A stretch of 64,000 nt of DNA from positions 248,001 to 312,000 of the forward strand of contig JBMNFF010000001.1 in NCBI GenBank assembly GCA_050949165.1. Direction: 5' to 3'. The notes under the pieces were generated by a model. It was not told the origin of the DNA. It did no database searches and was given only the letters and a program-made list of their open reading frames with translations. This document shows, in pieces, positions 1-8,403 of this stretch (its first letter is position 1; each line of letters begins with the position of its first letter). This DNA is from DAIOXA01 sp050949165. Its GTDB lineage: Bacteria > Bacillota > Proteinivoracia > UBA4975. The position numbers were made by a program, and so were the translations under genes.

Positions 1-851
1 GGCGTAAGCCCGTGGGGTCGACCTTCAAGATGCTGACGGGTCTGGCCGCCCTGGAAACGGGCCATGTCACCGGCACAGAAAAGATACGCGACACCGGTTC
101 AACCAGAATAGCCAATCAGCCTGTGCGGAACTATGGCGGGTCCTCCTATGGCAGTATCGATATGCGCCGGGCCCTGCAGGTGTCCAGTAACATTTTCTTT
201 GCCACCCTGGGCAGCAGGCTGGGCCATGAATTGATTTACGAGTATATCGACCGCTTTGGCATGACCGGGGCCGCTGCCGGTGAGAACCCCGGCTATGTAG
301 CCAAGAATGCCGGCTTTACCGATATCGCCCAGGGCGAGCAGTATCATGGCCTCGATTATTATCAGGAAATGCTCCGTCAGGGTAAACCTTTCTACACCGG
401 CCACACCGTGCAGATGTCCTATGGCCAGCTCAATGAGTTCACCGTCCTCCAGATGGCCAACTATGTCTCCATGCTGGCCAATGGCGGCATTCACTACCGC
501 CCCTATATGGTGGAAAAGATTACCGATGCCCAGGGAGAAGTGGTCAAAGAAATCGCACCGGAAATCATTGCTGAGCAGAACTTTGATCCCGCCGCCCTCG
601 ATGTCATTCGTGAGGGCATGCAATTGGCGGCCAGCGGTAGCCGGTTCCGGAATCTGCCCTTTAAGATAGCGGGCAAGACGGGAACCTCCGAAGAGTGGGG
701 CAAGGATAATCACGCCTGGTGGGTGGGCTATGCCCCCTTTGATAATCCGGAAATCGCCATCGTCGTCTTTCTGGAGCACGGCGGTTTGGGGCTGCGCTGT
801 GAAGAAGTGGTTCGGGATATCATCGACTATTATTTTGACTTGAAGGAGTAG
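1..851 (+). CDS. penicillin-binding protein 2-type transpeptidase (5' end outside window)
   Basis: Serine D,D-transpeptidase that cross-links peptidoglycan during cell elongation. Only the C-terminal part, about 283 residues, is present: the frame is already open at base 3 and the window begins just before the active site. The three penicillin-binding motifs are visible in order: STFK (catalytic Ser codon 18-20), SSN at 183-191 and KTGT at 675-686. The gene is followed after 16 bp by rodA, the usual PBP2/RodA pair of the elongation machinery, and the gap carries the rodA ribosome binding site (GGAGGTGA). The true start, membrane anchor and dimerisation domain lie upstream of the window; the GTG at 12 is internal. 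A division-type (FtsI) PBP is less likely because of the rodA neighbour. Confidence 0.9.
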   Translation, partial: RKPVGSTFKMLTGLAALETGHVTGTEKIRDTGSTRIANQPVRNYGGSSYGSIDMRRALQVSSNIFFATLGSRLGHELIYEYIDRFGMTGAAAGENPGYVAKNAGFTDIAQGEQYHGLDYYQEMLRQGKPFYTGHTVQMSYGQLNEFTVLQMANYVSMLANGGIHYRPYMVEKITDAQGEVVKEIAPEIIAEQNFDPAALDVIREGMQLAASGSRFRNLPFKIAGKTGTSEEWGKDNHAWWVGYAPFDNPEIAIVVFLEHGGLGLRCEEVVRDIIDYYFDLKE

Positions 852-867
852 AGGGGGAGGTGACGGC

Positions 868-1986
868 GTGGACAAGCGCGTTCTCAAAAACTATAACTTT
901 ATCCTGCTCTTGACGGTGGTGCTCATCGCCTTTTTTGGCGTGCTGATGGTGGGGGCCTCCACGGTGTCCGGCGACGTCACCCTGGCAAAGTTCCTGAGCA
1001 GCAGCCTGGTCCGGCGCCAGCTCCTCTGGGTTGTGGGCGGCCTGGCCGGCATGTTTGTCCTTTCCCTCATCGACTATACCGAGTGGAAGCGGTTTGTCAT
1101 CCCCATCTATTTGTTCAGTCTGGCTTTGCTGGTCCTGGTAATTTTTAAGGGAGATACTGTCCTGGGCTCCCAGCGCTGGATTTCCATCGGCGGTTTCTTT
1201 AAACTGCAGCCCTCGGAGTTGGCTAAGGTCTGCATCATCATCACCTTGTCGGCCATCATGGCTAAGGAAGGGCGGGACTTATCCCGTTGGCATGATCTGA
1301 TAATACCTTTTGCCCATGTGGGGCTCCCCATGCTGGCTATCTTTATCCAGCCGGACCTGGGCACTTCTCTGGTCTTTGTGGCCATCACCCTGTCCATTCT
1401 CTTTGTGGCAGGCATGCGCTGGCTGCATTTGGGCGTCCTCTCGGTGGCAGGGGCCATCGCCAGTGTCCTGGCCTTTCTCTTTGTCTTACAGCCCTACCAG
1501 AAAAACCGCCTGATTATCTTTCGCGATCCCTGGCAGGATCCCCAGGGCATTGGCTGGCAGATCATTCAATCCAAGGTTGCTATAGGTTCGGGTCGGTTCA
1601 GGGGCCGGGGGCTCTTCCAGGGCACCCAAACCCAGCTGGACTTCCTTCCCGAAAAGCAAACTGACTTTATCTTTTCGGTGCTGGGTGAAGAGCTTGGCTT
1701 CCTGGGCACATCCCTCTTTCTCTTGGCCTACCTCTTTTTGATCTGGCAGATCCTCAATGTGGGGATGGAAGCCAAGGACAACTTCGGCCGCTTTATCTGT
1801 GTGGGGGTCGCGGCCATGCTGAGCTTTCAGCTCCTGGTCAATGCCGGCATGACCATCAGCATCATGCCAGTCACCGGGATTCCCTTGCCGCTGCTCAGCT
1901 ACGGGGGAAGTTCCTTCCTGACCACCATGATCTCAATGGGACTGGTGCTCAGCGTCGCCTCCCATAAGGACAGTTCGATGTTTTAG
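868..1986 (+). CDS. rodA: RodA, SEDS-family peptidoglycan glycosyltransferase
   Basis: Polytopic membrane protein (372 residues, about ten hydrophobic segments) that polymerises lipid II into glycan strands with its partner PBP2 during side-wall growth. SEDS hallmarks are visible in the C-terminal half: the QTDFIFSVLGEELGF block around residues 262-276 and the GIPLPLLSYGGSS block near residue 340. It starts with GTG, preceded by GGAGGTGACGGC, 16 bp after the PBP stop, so both are likely co-translated. The length is normal for RodA/FtsW. FtsW is the alternative within the family, but the linkage to a PBP2-type gene and the M50/radical-SAM/rplU block downstream favour RodA. A terminator follows directly. 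Confidence 0.92.
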   Translation: MDKRVLKNYNFILLLTVVLIAFFGVLMVGASTVSGDVTLAKFLSSSLVRRQLLWVVGGLAGMFVLSLIDYTEWKRFVIPIYLFSLALLVLVIFKGDTVLGSQRWISIGGFFKLQPSELAKVCIIITLSAIMAKEGRDLSRWHDLIIPFAHVGLPMLAIFIQPDLGTSLVFVAITLSILFVAGMRWLHLGVLSVAGAIASVLAFLFVLQPYQKNRLIIFRDPWQDPQGIGWQIIQSKVAIGSGRFRGRGLFQGTQTQLDFLPEKQTDFIFSVLGEELGFLGTSLFLLAYLFLIWQILNVGMEAKDNFGRFICVGVAAMLSFQLLVNAGMTISIMPVTGIPLPLLSYGGSSFLTTMISMGLVLSVASHKDSSMF

Positions 1987-2009
1987 ACCCGGCTTACCCC
2001 GGGTTTTTT
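1987..2009 (+). terminator. intrinsic terminator after rodA
   Basis: ACCCGG (1987-1992) pairs with CCGGGT (1999-2004) across a 6-base loop and runs into TTTTTT. It overlaps the base right after the rodA stop and closes the PBP2-rodA transcript. Confidence 0.75.
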
Positions 2010-2056
2010 GATGCATATCCCCGCCTGGCAACAATATCTATGTAGAGAAGGCGGGG

Positions 2057-2920
2057 ATGGCGATGAAGCGCTTTAAAATATCCGGGTTCTTTATCGGGTT
2101 TTTTTTGCTCTTGCCGGCCATGGGATATGCCTTGGAAGCTGTCTGCCTGCTCTTGGGCCTGGCGGTTCATGAATTGGGGCATATTTTTCTTGCCGGCAGT
2201 ATGGGGTACAAGGTTGAGAAACTGGACATCCTGCCCCTGGGGGGCTATATGTACCTGGACCAGCTCATGGAGCTGCAGCCCCAGGCCGAAGCGCGGATCG
2301 CTCTGGCCGGCCCCCTGGCCAACTTGGTGACGGCGGCCATGGTCATTGCCTTCTCCCGCCCCCAGGAAAGTGTATTTTTGGGCCTTTTTCTGCGGGCCAA
2401 TCTAACCCTGATGGCCTTTAACCTTCTGCCGGCCTTGCCCCTGGATGGAGGCAGGGTGCTGCGGGCCAGATTGACGGCATATCTGTCCTTTTATCGAGCT
2501 ACCCGGACGGTCATCGTCACCGGGAGCATCTGTGGATGTCTGCTCCTGGGGCTTGGAGGCTACCTGGCCTCCTTAGGCCAGATCAATCCTACGGTGTTTG
2601 CCGCCGGGGCCTTTTTGCTGTACAATGCCTATGAGGAGAGGAAGAGGCTGCTGATTCCCCTGATCAGGTATGCCCTGGGCCGCAAGCGCAGCCTGCAGGG
2701 GGCCACTTTGCTCCCGGCCCTCACCTTGGTGGCGGCCCCGGGCGCCAAGGTCAACGAAGTCTTAAAACATATAAGGCCCCAGAAGTACTACCAGGTTTCG
2801 GTCCTGGACGAGGAGTACAAATTAATCGGTATCCTTACAGAACATCAGGTTCTGGATGCAATAATCGCCGGCGCCGGAGGGCGCCGCTTGCAAGACGTGG
2901 CCAAGAGAAAGGACGGATGA
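2057..2920 (+). CDS. M50-family intramembrane metalloprotease (SpoIVFB-like site-2 protease)
   Basis: Integral-membrane zinc protease of the site-2 family, which cuts substrates within the membrane (SpoIVFB activates pro-sigma-K in Bacillus). The zinc motif HELGH is at residues 38-42 inside the second hydrophobic segment; the third zinc ligand motif LDGG is at 129-132, preceded by Asn122. Four or more hydrophobic segments lie before residue 200; the last 80 residues look like part of a CBS-type regulatory domain (GILTEHQVLDAI). It is 287 residues long. The start is either ATG 2057 (AGAAGG upstream) or ATG 2063 (GGCGGGG upstream). It overlaps the next gene by 4 bp (ATGA). Whether it is the sporulation enzyme itself or a paralogue cannot be decided; no spoIVFA-like partner is adjacent inside the window. 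Confidence 0.85.
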   Translation: MAMKRFKISGFFIGFFLLLPAMGYALEAVCLLLGLAVHELGHIFLAGSMGYKVEKLDILPLGGYMYLDQLMELQPQAEARIALAGPLANLVTAAMVIAFSRPQESVFLGLFLRANLTLMAFNLLPALPLDGGRVLRARLTAYLSFYRATRTVIVTGSICGCLLLGLGGYLASLGQINPTVFAAGAFLLYNAYEERKRLLIPLIRYALGRKRSLQGATLLPALTLVAAPGAKVNEVLKHIRPQKYYQVSVLDEEYKLIGILTEHQVLDAIIAGAGGRRLQDVAKRKDG

Positions 2921-4746
2921 ATTTGGCATTGGAAAAGATTTTGCCCTATGTGGAAAAGCCTGCCAGGTACATTGGCAATGAGATCAATATCGTGATAAAG
3001 CCGGGTGAGCCGGAACTGCGCTTCGCCCTGGCCTTTCCCGATGTCTATGAAATAGGGACAAGTTATCTGGGCTTTTCCATCCTCTATAACTTGCTCAATT
3101 CTTTGCCCAAAGTTCAGGCCGAACGGGTCTTCGCGCCCTGGCCCGATATGGAAGCTCAGATGCGTCAAGCAGATCTTGCCCTCTATGGCCTGGAGACCAA
3201 GACTCCCCTGGCCCGGTTCGACATAGTCGGGTTTACCCTGCAGTACGAGCTGGGGTATACAAATATCCTGAACATGCTTGACCTGTCGGGGATTCCCCTC
3301 CATTCCCGGGAGCGGGAAGGCCTGCCCTTGATCATTGCCGGCGGCCCCTGCGCCTTTAACCCGGAGCCTTTGGCTGATTTTATCGACGCCTTCGTCCTGG
3401 GAGAGGGCGAAGAGGTGGTGCAGGAGCTCGTCCAGGTTGTCCTGGCCGGGAAGCGGGCAGGCTGGAGCAGGGAAGAGTTACTGGAAAAGTTGGCCGGCCT
3501 TGAGGGTGTCTATGTTCCGGCCTTCTATGCTCCCCAATATGCTGAATCGGGGGAGTACATCGGCACCTTTCCGATAAAGGCCGGTGTGCCGCCCAGAATC
3601 AGCAAGCGGATTCTGAAGAACTTCTCCGATTTCCCCTTGCCGGACTCCCTGGTCGTCCCCCTGGTCCAGTCTGTCCATGACCGGGTCAGTATCGAGATCT
3701 GCCGGGGCTGCGCCAGGGGTTGTCGATTTTGCCAGGCCGGAATCATCTACCGTCCCGTTCGGGAGCGCCCCGGCAAGGCCCTCTTTGAGCAGGGCGGCAA
3801 ACTGGTGCGGAGTACCGGCTCTGCCCAGCTGAGCCTCAGTTCACTGAGCAGCGCCGACCATTCGGAAATTGAATCCATGATCAATTCCTTTATCCAGGGC
3901 GATATCAGCGTTTCCCTGCCCTCCCTGCGGGTGGACAGCGCTTCGGTGGCCCTGGCCATGCTGACCAAATCTGCCCGCAAGTCTGGCCTCACCCTGGCGC
4001 CGGAGGCCGGCAGCCAGCGCTTGCGGGACTGTATCAATAAGAATGTCACCGACGAGGAGATCTTTACCGCCGCCCGCACCGCCTTCGAAAACGGCTGGGA
4101 TACCCTAAAGCTCTATTTTATGCTGGGCTTGCCCACCGAGACCCGGGAAGACGTCATGGGAATCGCCAACCTGGTCCATGCTCTGGAAGAGATATACCGG
4201 CAAATCCGGGGGAATACCCGGCGCTTCCGGGTCAATTTGGGCGTATCAACCTTTGTGCCCAAGGCCCATACGCCGTTTCAATGGGCAGCCCTGTTGAACC
4301 GGGAAGAGGTGGAGGCCAGGCAGCGGTTGCTGCACAGCAGGCTTCGCTCAAACAAGTACAAGGTGCAGACCACCGATTGGGAGGAGAGCGAATTGGAGGC
4401 CCTCTTGGCTCGGGGAGACAGGCAGGCGGGCCGGGCAATACTCCTGGCCTGGCAGAAGGGCTGTCGCTTTGACGCCTGGACCGAACACTTTCGCCCGGAT
4501 TTGTGGCGTCAGGCCTTCCAGGAGGCGGGAATTGATACCCAAGCCTTTGCTGGCAAGTCACTGCCGGTGGAGGCGACTCTGCCCTGGGATCACATCGACA
4601 GCGGGGTGAGCCGGGACTTCTTGCTCCGGGAATATCGGAATGCTCTGGCGGGCAGCCTGACTCCAGATTGCACCTTTGCCGCTTGTTCGACATGTGGTAT
4701 CTGCCCTGCCTACGACATAAAGCCGCTGAAACGGAGGAGCAATTGA
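2917..4746 (+). CDS. TIGR03960-family radical SAM protein
   Basis: Radical S-adenosylmethionine enzyme of 609 residues whose reaction is not established. The N-terminal ~200 residues resemble a cobalamin-binding-like alpha/beta domain, followed by the radical SAM core with the iron-sulfur motif CxxxCxxC at Cys265, Cys269 and Cys272. The C-terminus carries extra cysteines (FAACSTCGICPAYD) that may bind a second cluster or zinc. The start ATG overlaps the protease stop, and its own stop TGA (4744-4746) overlaps the ATG of the DUF2344 gene. This two-gene pair is conserved upstream of rplU in many Clostridia, and the proteins are thought to work together, but no substrate is known. Confidence 0.88.
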   Translation: MNLALEKILPYVEKPARYIGNEINIVIKPGEPELRFALAFPDVYEIGTSYLGFSILYNLLNSLPKVQAERVFAPWPDMEAQMRQADLALYGLETKTPLARFDIVGFTLQYELGYTNILNMLDLSGIPLHSREREGLPLIIAGGPCAFNPEPLADFIDAFVLGEGEEVVQELVQVVLAGKRAGWSREELLEKLAGLEGVYVPAFYAPQYAESGEYIGTFPIKAGVPPRISKRILKNFSDFPLPDSLVVPLVQSVHDRVSIEICRGCARGCRFCQAGIIYRPVRERPGKALFEQGGKLVRSTGSAQLSLSSLSSADHSEIESMINSFIQGDISVSLPSLRVDSASVALAMLTKSARKSGLTLAPEAGSQRLRDCINKNVTDEEIFTAARTAFENGWDTLKLYFMLGLPTETREDVMGIANLVHALEEIYRQIRGNTRRFRVNLGVSTFVPKAHTPFQWAALLNREEVEARQRLLHSRLRSNKYKVQTTDWEESELEALLARGDRQAGRAILLAWQKGCRFDAWTEHFRPDLWRQAFQEAGIDTQAFAGKSLPVEATLPWDHIDSGVSRDFLLREYRNALAGSLTPDCTFAACSTCGICPAYDIKPLKRRSN

Positions 4747-5378
4747 TGCAGAGGGTAATTTTGCAGTTCAGCAAATTGGGGGCGCTTCGCTTCGTATCCC
4801 ACTTGGACTTTCAACGCCTTTGGCAGAGGTTGTTTCGGATTGCGGGAATTGAATTGGAGCACACCCAGGGCTTTAATCCCCGCCCCCGCCTCAGGTTTGC
4901 CCTGCCCTTGGCCACCGGTTTTGAGAGCGAGGGCGAGCTCTTGGAAGTATTCCTGGTCAGGGAGCACCCCGGCTTGGCTGAGGCCGTAAACAGCGTCTGC
5001 CCTCCTGGCCTCGAAGTCCTGGCCGCTACTCCCGTGGCCCAGGACTTCCCCAAGCTCACCTCCCTGGTGGATGCCCTGGAATACCGGGTTGTTTTACCCC
5101 AGGGTCAGGAAGTGGCACTGGGGAAAGTAAGCGATTGGCTTGAGGCCAAGGGGGAGTCCCTCAGGCTCTCGGATTATGTCTTGACCTCCCAAGTCAAGAA
5201 TGGAGAATGGCGGCTTCTGATAAAGGTCGAAAACCAAAAAACACTGCGCCCGGACCTGATTGCCCACCATTATTTTCCCCAGTACGATGAGGTTGAGTTT
5301 CAGATTACTCGGACCGGCATTTTTACCCGCCGGCGGATTAATCCCTTGCCCCGGGGGTTGTCGATTTTGTTTGACTGA
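4746..5378 (+). CDS. TIGR03936 / DUF2344 radical-SAM-linked protein
   Basis: Protein of 210 residues found almost always next to the TIGR03960 radical SAM enzyme; function unknown. Family signature blocks near the N-terminus are visible: GALRFVSHLDFQRLWQRLFR and the GFNPRPRLRFALPLATGFES region. I chose ATG 4746, which forms a TGATG junction with the preceding gene, rather than an ATG 78 bases further upstream inside that gene, because homologues start with a short strand leading into the SHLD motif. The stop codon lies inside the spacer of the rplU promoter. The RNase G gene that often follows in related genomes is absent. Confidence 0.85.
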   Translation: MQRVILQFSKLGALRFVSHLDFQRLWQRLFRIAGIELEHTQGFNPRPRLRFALPLATGFESEGELLEVFLVREHPGLAEAVNSVCPPGLEVLAATPVAQDFPKLTSLVDALEYRVVLPQGQEVALGKVSDWLEAKGESLRLSDYVLTSQVKNGEWRLLIKVENQKTLRPDLIAHHYFPQYDEVEFQITRTGIFTRRRINPLPRGLSILFD

Positions 5379-5399
5379 TAATCGCGAGTATGATATTAT
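5371..5399 (+). promoter_or_regulatory. sigma-A promoter for rplU-prp-rpmA
   Basis: TTGACT (5371-5376), a 17-base spacer and TATTAT (5394-5399). It overlaps the stop codon of the DUF2344 gene. Transcription would begin near 5406, leaving an ~80-base leader before rplU. Confidence 0.75.
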
Positions 5400-5405
5400 C
5401 AAAAA

Positions 5406-5488
5406 CGGAGTTTTAACCGCTCGGGTCGGGTCATAAAGGCCAAGAGGCTACCTGGATTCGGCGAGTACGCAGTATTGGAGGTGCAAAC
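5406..5488 (+). promoter_or_regulatory. 5' leader of rplU, candidate L21 autoregulatory leader
   Basis: About 80 untranslated bases between the predicted transcription start and the L21 ATG. L21 leaders that mediate feedback by r-proteins are known in Bacillota. Short complementary G/C-rich segments (for example around 5421-5470) would let it fold, but I cannot match it to the family by eye, so the assignment rests mainly on position. Confidence 0.35.
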
Positions 5489-5803
5489 ATGTACGCGATT
5501 CTCGAGAACGGCGGCAAGCAATACCGCGTTAGCAAAGGCGATGTCGTCTACCTGGAAAAAATCCAGGCAGAGCCGGGAGAGACCGTTACCTTTTCGGAAG
5601 TTCTGGCTGTGGGAGGCGATGGCAAACTGCATCTGGGTTCGCCCTATGTAGATAACGCCTCGATTTCCGCCAAGGTCGTCGGCCACGGCAAGGCCAAGAA
5701 AATCGTGGTCTTTAAGTATAAGGCCAAGAAGAATTACCGGCGCAAGCAGGGACATCGCCAACCCTTTACCAAGGTTAAAATCGAAGCCATTTCCTTGGGC
5801 TAA
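5489..5803 (+). CDS. rplU: 50S ribosomal protein L21
   Basis: Large-subunit ribosomal protein (104 residues, normal length) that binds 23S rRNA. The sequence MYAILENGGKQYRV at the N-terminus and the basic C-terminal block KKNYRRKQGHRQP are diagnostic. ATG is preceded by TTGGAGGTG. It is the first gene of the rplU-prp-rpmA operon, transcribed from the promoter at 5371-5399, with 5 bp to prp. Confidence 0.98.
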   Translation: MYAILENGGKQYRVSKGDVVYLEKIQAEPGETVTFSEVLAVGGDGKLHLGSPYVDNASISAKVVGHGKAKKIVVFKYKAKKNYRRKQGHRQPFTKVKIEAISLG

Positions 5804-5808
5804 TTGAA

Positions 5809-6138
5809 ATGATCGTTGTCAGAATTTATTGGGATAATCAGGCTATCTGCGGCCTGTCTGTCTGCGGTCACTCTGATTACTCGCCTCGGGGTTCGGACAT
5901 CGTCTGCTCTGCCGTTTCGGCTTTGGCTCAGACAGCGGTGTTAGCCCTGGACGCGGTGGTTGGGGTGAAACCCCGCTTTGTCCGGCAAGAGGGGCTCTTG
6001 CTGTGCAAGCTCCCTCCGGACCTCAGTGAGGAAGCCAGGAAAGAGGCCGGGATAGTTCTTCGAACCGTAGTCACGGGTATTGAAAATATTGCCCGCCATT
6101 ATCCCCATCACGTTACCGTCACAAACAAGGAGGTGTAG
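5809..6138 (+). CDS. prp: Prp, ribosomal-processing cysteine protease
   Basis: Cysteine protease of 109 residues (YsxB family) that removes the N-terminal extension of ribosomal protein L27. The catalytic pair is visible: His21 in GHSDYS and Cys33 in DIVCSAVSAL, the same spacing as in Staphylococcus aureus Prp. It lies between the genes for L21 and its substrate L27, and ends 2 bp before rpmA, so enzyme and substrate are produced together. The start ATG is a few bases after the rplU stop; its SD is weak, which suggests translational coupling. Confidence 0.95.
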   Translation: MIVVRIYWDNQAICGLSVCGHSDYSPRGSDIVCSAVSALAQTAVLALDAVVGVKPRFVRQEGLLLCKLPPDLSEEARKEAGIVLRTVVTGIENIARHYPHHVTVTNKEV

Positions 6139-6140
6139 TT

Positions 6141-6437
6141 ATGTTTAAAATCGATCTCCAATTATTCGCTTCCAAGAAGGGTGTCGGCAGCTCTAAGAAC
6201 GGTCGGGATTCCATCTCCAAGCGCCTGGGCGTCAAGCGCCAATCCGGCCAATTTGTCACGGCTGGTTCTATTTTGGTCCGGCAGCGGGGAACTAAGATTC
6301 ATCCCGGTACCAACGTCGGCATTGGCGGCGATGATACATTATTTGCAAAAACCGATGGCATAGTTGCCTTCGAGGGCAATGGCGCCAGAGGCCGCAAGCG
6401 GGTAAGCGTCTATCCCGTTACTGATGCAGCCATCTAG
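6141..6437 (+). CDS. rpmA: 50S ribosomal protein L27 with Prp-cleavable N-terminal extension
   Basis: Large-subunit protein L27 (98 residues). Its mature N-terminus reaches into the peptidyl-transferase centre. The precursor starts MFKIDLQLF followed by ASKKG; by comparison with S. aureus the first nine residues are removed by Prp. The conserved GQFVTAGSILVRQRGTK block and the KRVSVYP end are present. A GGAGGTG ribosome binding site precedes the ATG, and a strong terminator begins at its stop codon. Confidence 0.98.
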   Translation: MFKIDLQLFASKKGVGSSKNGRDSISKRLGVKRQSGQFVTAGSILVRQRGTKIHPGTNVGIGGDDTLFAKTDGIVAFEGNGARGRKRVSVYPVTDAAI

Positions 6438-6463
6438 AACTCCGGGATTCCGGAGTTTTTTTG
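6438..6463 (+). terminator. intrinsic terminator after rpmA
   Basis: Eight-base-pair stem AACTCCGG (6438-6445) / CCGGAGTT (6450-6457), four-base loop, then a run of seven T. Confidence 0.9.
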
Positions 6464-6474
6464 TAAAACTGGTC

Positions 6475-6480
6475 TATAAT
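6475..6480 (+). promoter_or_regulatory. candidate -10 element for obgE
   Basis: TATAAT at 6475-6480, 22 bases before the obgE ATG and just after the rpmA terminator. No good -35 box is present 17 bases upstream, where the terminator sequence lies, so this is a tentative promoter. Confidence 0.4.
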
Positions 6481-6502
6481 AAAGAAAAATGCAGGTGGTA
6501 CC

Positions 6503-7771
6503 ATGTTCATCGATTCCGTCACCATTGAGGTTGAAGCGGGGCGGGGTGGCAATGGCGCGGTGTCCTTTCGGCGGGAAAAGTATGTGCCCCGAGGAGGACC
6601 CGACGGCGGCGACGGCGGCCACGGCGGCAGCATCATCCTGGCGGCCAGTGAGGAACTGAACACCCTGGCCGGCTTCAGGTACAAAAAAGTCTTCCGTGCC
6701 CAGGCCGGAGTCAACGGCGCCGGGGCAAACCGCCATGGCAGGAACGGCGAATCCCTGGTCATTAAAGTGCCGGTGGGGACCATGGTCTTTGATGACGAGC
6801 GGGGCAGGCTCCTGGTGGATCTGGATTCGCCGGGACAGCAATTTGAGCTGGCCCGCGGCGGCAAGGGGGGAAGGGGCAATGCCCGCTTTGCCACTTCCGT
6901 CAATCGCGCGCCCAAAAATGCAGAAATGGGCCTGCCCGGAGAAAAGCTCAGGATTCGCATGGAGCTAAAGTTGATGGCCGATGTGGGGTTAATCGGCTAT
7001 CCCAATGTGGGCAAGTCCACCCTCCTTTCGACGATTTCGGCTGCCAGACCAAAGATTGGCGATTTTCCCTTTACCACCCTCTCCCCCAACCTGGGGGTGG
7101 TCTATGTCAAGGAAAATGACCAGTCCTTTGTGGTGGCGGACATCCCCGGCCTCATTGAGGGAGCCCATGAAGGCAAGGGCCTGGGACACCGATTTCTGCG
7201 CCATATTGAGCGGACTCGCCTCCTGGTCCACTTGGTGGATATCGCTGGGGTGGAAGGAAGGGAGCCCGTGGAGGACTATCGGCAGATAAATGCTGAACTG
7301 GCCAAGTTCAATCCCCGCCTGGCTGAACTCAGGCAAATCGTGGCCCTCAATAAGGTCGACCTCTTGCAGCACCGAAAGCCCATTGAGGAGTTCAAGCAGG
7401 CGGTGGGGGATGTGGAGGTGCTGGAGATATCGGCAGCCACCGGTCAGGGTGTCCAGGGGCTGGTCCTGCGCATTGCCCAGCTCCTGCCAACATTGCCCCG
7501 GACTTCCCTCTTTACCCCCGAGGAAATGGCCGGAACCATTGAGCTGGAGCCGGAACAGGGCATCGTCATTCGCCGGGAAGAGGATGTATTCTATGTCTCG
7601 GGACGCCGGGTGGAAATCCTGGCTGCAAAGACGGACTTTAACAATGACGAGTCGGTGGCAAATTTCTATCGAATGGCCAATAAGATGGGAGTGTTCGAGA
7701 TGTTGCGGCAAGAGGGCATCAGATCCGGGGATACTGTAATCATCGCCGACAGGGAATTTACCTATGAGTGA
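6503..7771 (+). CDS. obgE: GTPase Obg (ribosome assembly)
   Basis: Essential GTPase that binds the 50S subunit and is linked to ribosome assembly, stress response and sporulation initiation. Three domains: glycine-rich Obg fold (residues ~1-158, with GGRGGNGAVSFRREK-type repeats), G domain (~159-325: G1 GYPNVGKS, G3 DIPGL, G4 NKVD) and a C-terminal OCT domain (~340-422). It is 422 residues long, as in Bacillus. ATG is preceded by GCAGGTGG. It overlaps nadD by 8 bp. Confidence 0.97.
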   Translation: MFIDSVTIEVEAGRGGNGAVSFRREKYVPRGGPDGGDGGHGGSIILAASEELNTLAGFRYKKVFRAQAGVNGAGANRHGRNGESLVIKVPVGTMVFDDERGRLLVDLDSPGQQFELARGGKGGRGNARFATSVNRAPKNAEMGLPGEKLRIRMELKLMADVGLIGYPNVGKSTLLSTISAARPKIGDFPFTTLSPNLGVVYVKENDQSFVVADIPGLIEGAHEGKGLGHRFLRHIERTRLLVHLVDIAGVEGREPVEDYRQINAELAKFNPRLAELRQIVALNKVDLLQHRKPIEEFKQAVGDVEVLEISAATGQGVQGLVLRIAQLLPTLPRTSLFTPEEMAGTIELEPEQGIVIRREEDVFYVSGRRVEILAAKTDFNNDESVANFYRMANKMGVFEMLRQEGIRSGDTVIIADREFTYE

Positions 7772-8360
7772 CAAGGTAATTTTATTTGGCGGCAGTTTTG
7801 ACCCTCCCCACATCGGCCATCTCCTCCTGGGGCAATGGACGGCAGAGATCTTGGGCGCAAGGGTGCGATTTTTGCCCAACGGCACACCTCCCCACAAGGA
7901 ACCCCGCAGTTCTCCCGCCCATCGCTTACAGATGCTGAAACTGGCCGCAGCTGACAATTCTTGCTTTGCCATCGATGAATCTGAGCTAAAAGCCCAAACA
8001 TACCAGTATACCGTGGACACCCTTCGCCGCCACCATGCGCAGGGAGTGGAGAGGGACGAGCTCTTTTTTGTGCTGGGCAGCGACTCCCTCAACTCCCTTA
8101 CGACTTGGCGGGAGCCCGAGGCAATCATCCAGCTATGCACCTTGGTGGTATTCCAACGGGAACCCCTTTCAGTGCAACTTGTCAGGAGCTTGCAGGTGCA
8201 AGGTGCAAAATTGATCACCGCCCGGGCGCCAATTCTGGAGATTTCCTCCAGCCTGGTGCGGGAGCGGGTGAGGCTAGGCAAGAGCATAAGGTACCTGGTA
8301 CCCGATGCCGTCCGGGAATATATTTTAACAACCCGCTTGTACAAAGAAGGAAAACCTTAA
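7764..8360 (+). CDS. nadD: nicotinate-nucleotide adenylyltransferase
   Basis: Transfers AMP from ATP to nicotinate mononucleotide in NAD synthesis. The nucleotidyltransferase motif GGSFDPPHIGHL (residues ~8-19) and the second motif ISSSLVRERV near residue 170 are present; 198 residues, normal for NadD. Its start overlaps the end of obgE. In many Bacillota yqeK, an HD-domain phosphohydrolase, follows nadD; it is missing here and the LCP-like gene follows directly. Confidence 0.95.
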   Translation: MSDKVILFGGSFDPPHIGHLLLGQWTAEILGARVRFLPNGTPPHKEPRSSPAHRLQMLKLAAADNSCFAIDESELKAQTYQYTVDTLRRHHAQGVERDELFFVLGSDSLNSLTTWREPEAIIQLCTLVVFQREPLSVQLVRSLQVQGAKLITARAPILEISSSLVRERVRLGKSIRYLVPDAVREYILTTRLYKEGKP

Positions 8361-8403
8361 TCCTTTGTTGAAGGTAGAAAACACTTGGCAGGGGGTGAAG
8401 AAA

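Noticed and set aside
4668..4745. Longer start of the DUF2344 gene inside the radical SAM gene
   Set aside because: The TGATG junction at 4746 fits homologues; the upstream part has no SD.
6989..8344. Long minus-strand frame (451 codons) opposite obgE-nadD
   Set aside because: Antisense shadow of two clear genes in GC-rich DNA; no ribosome binding site and no recognisable domain.
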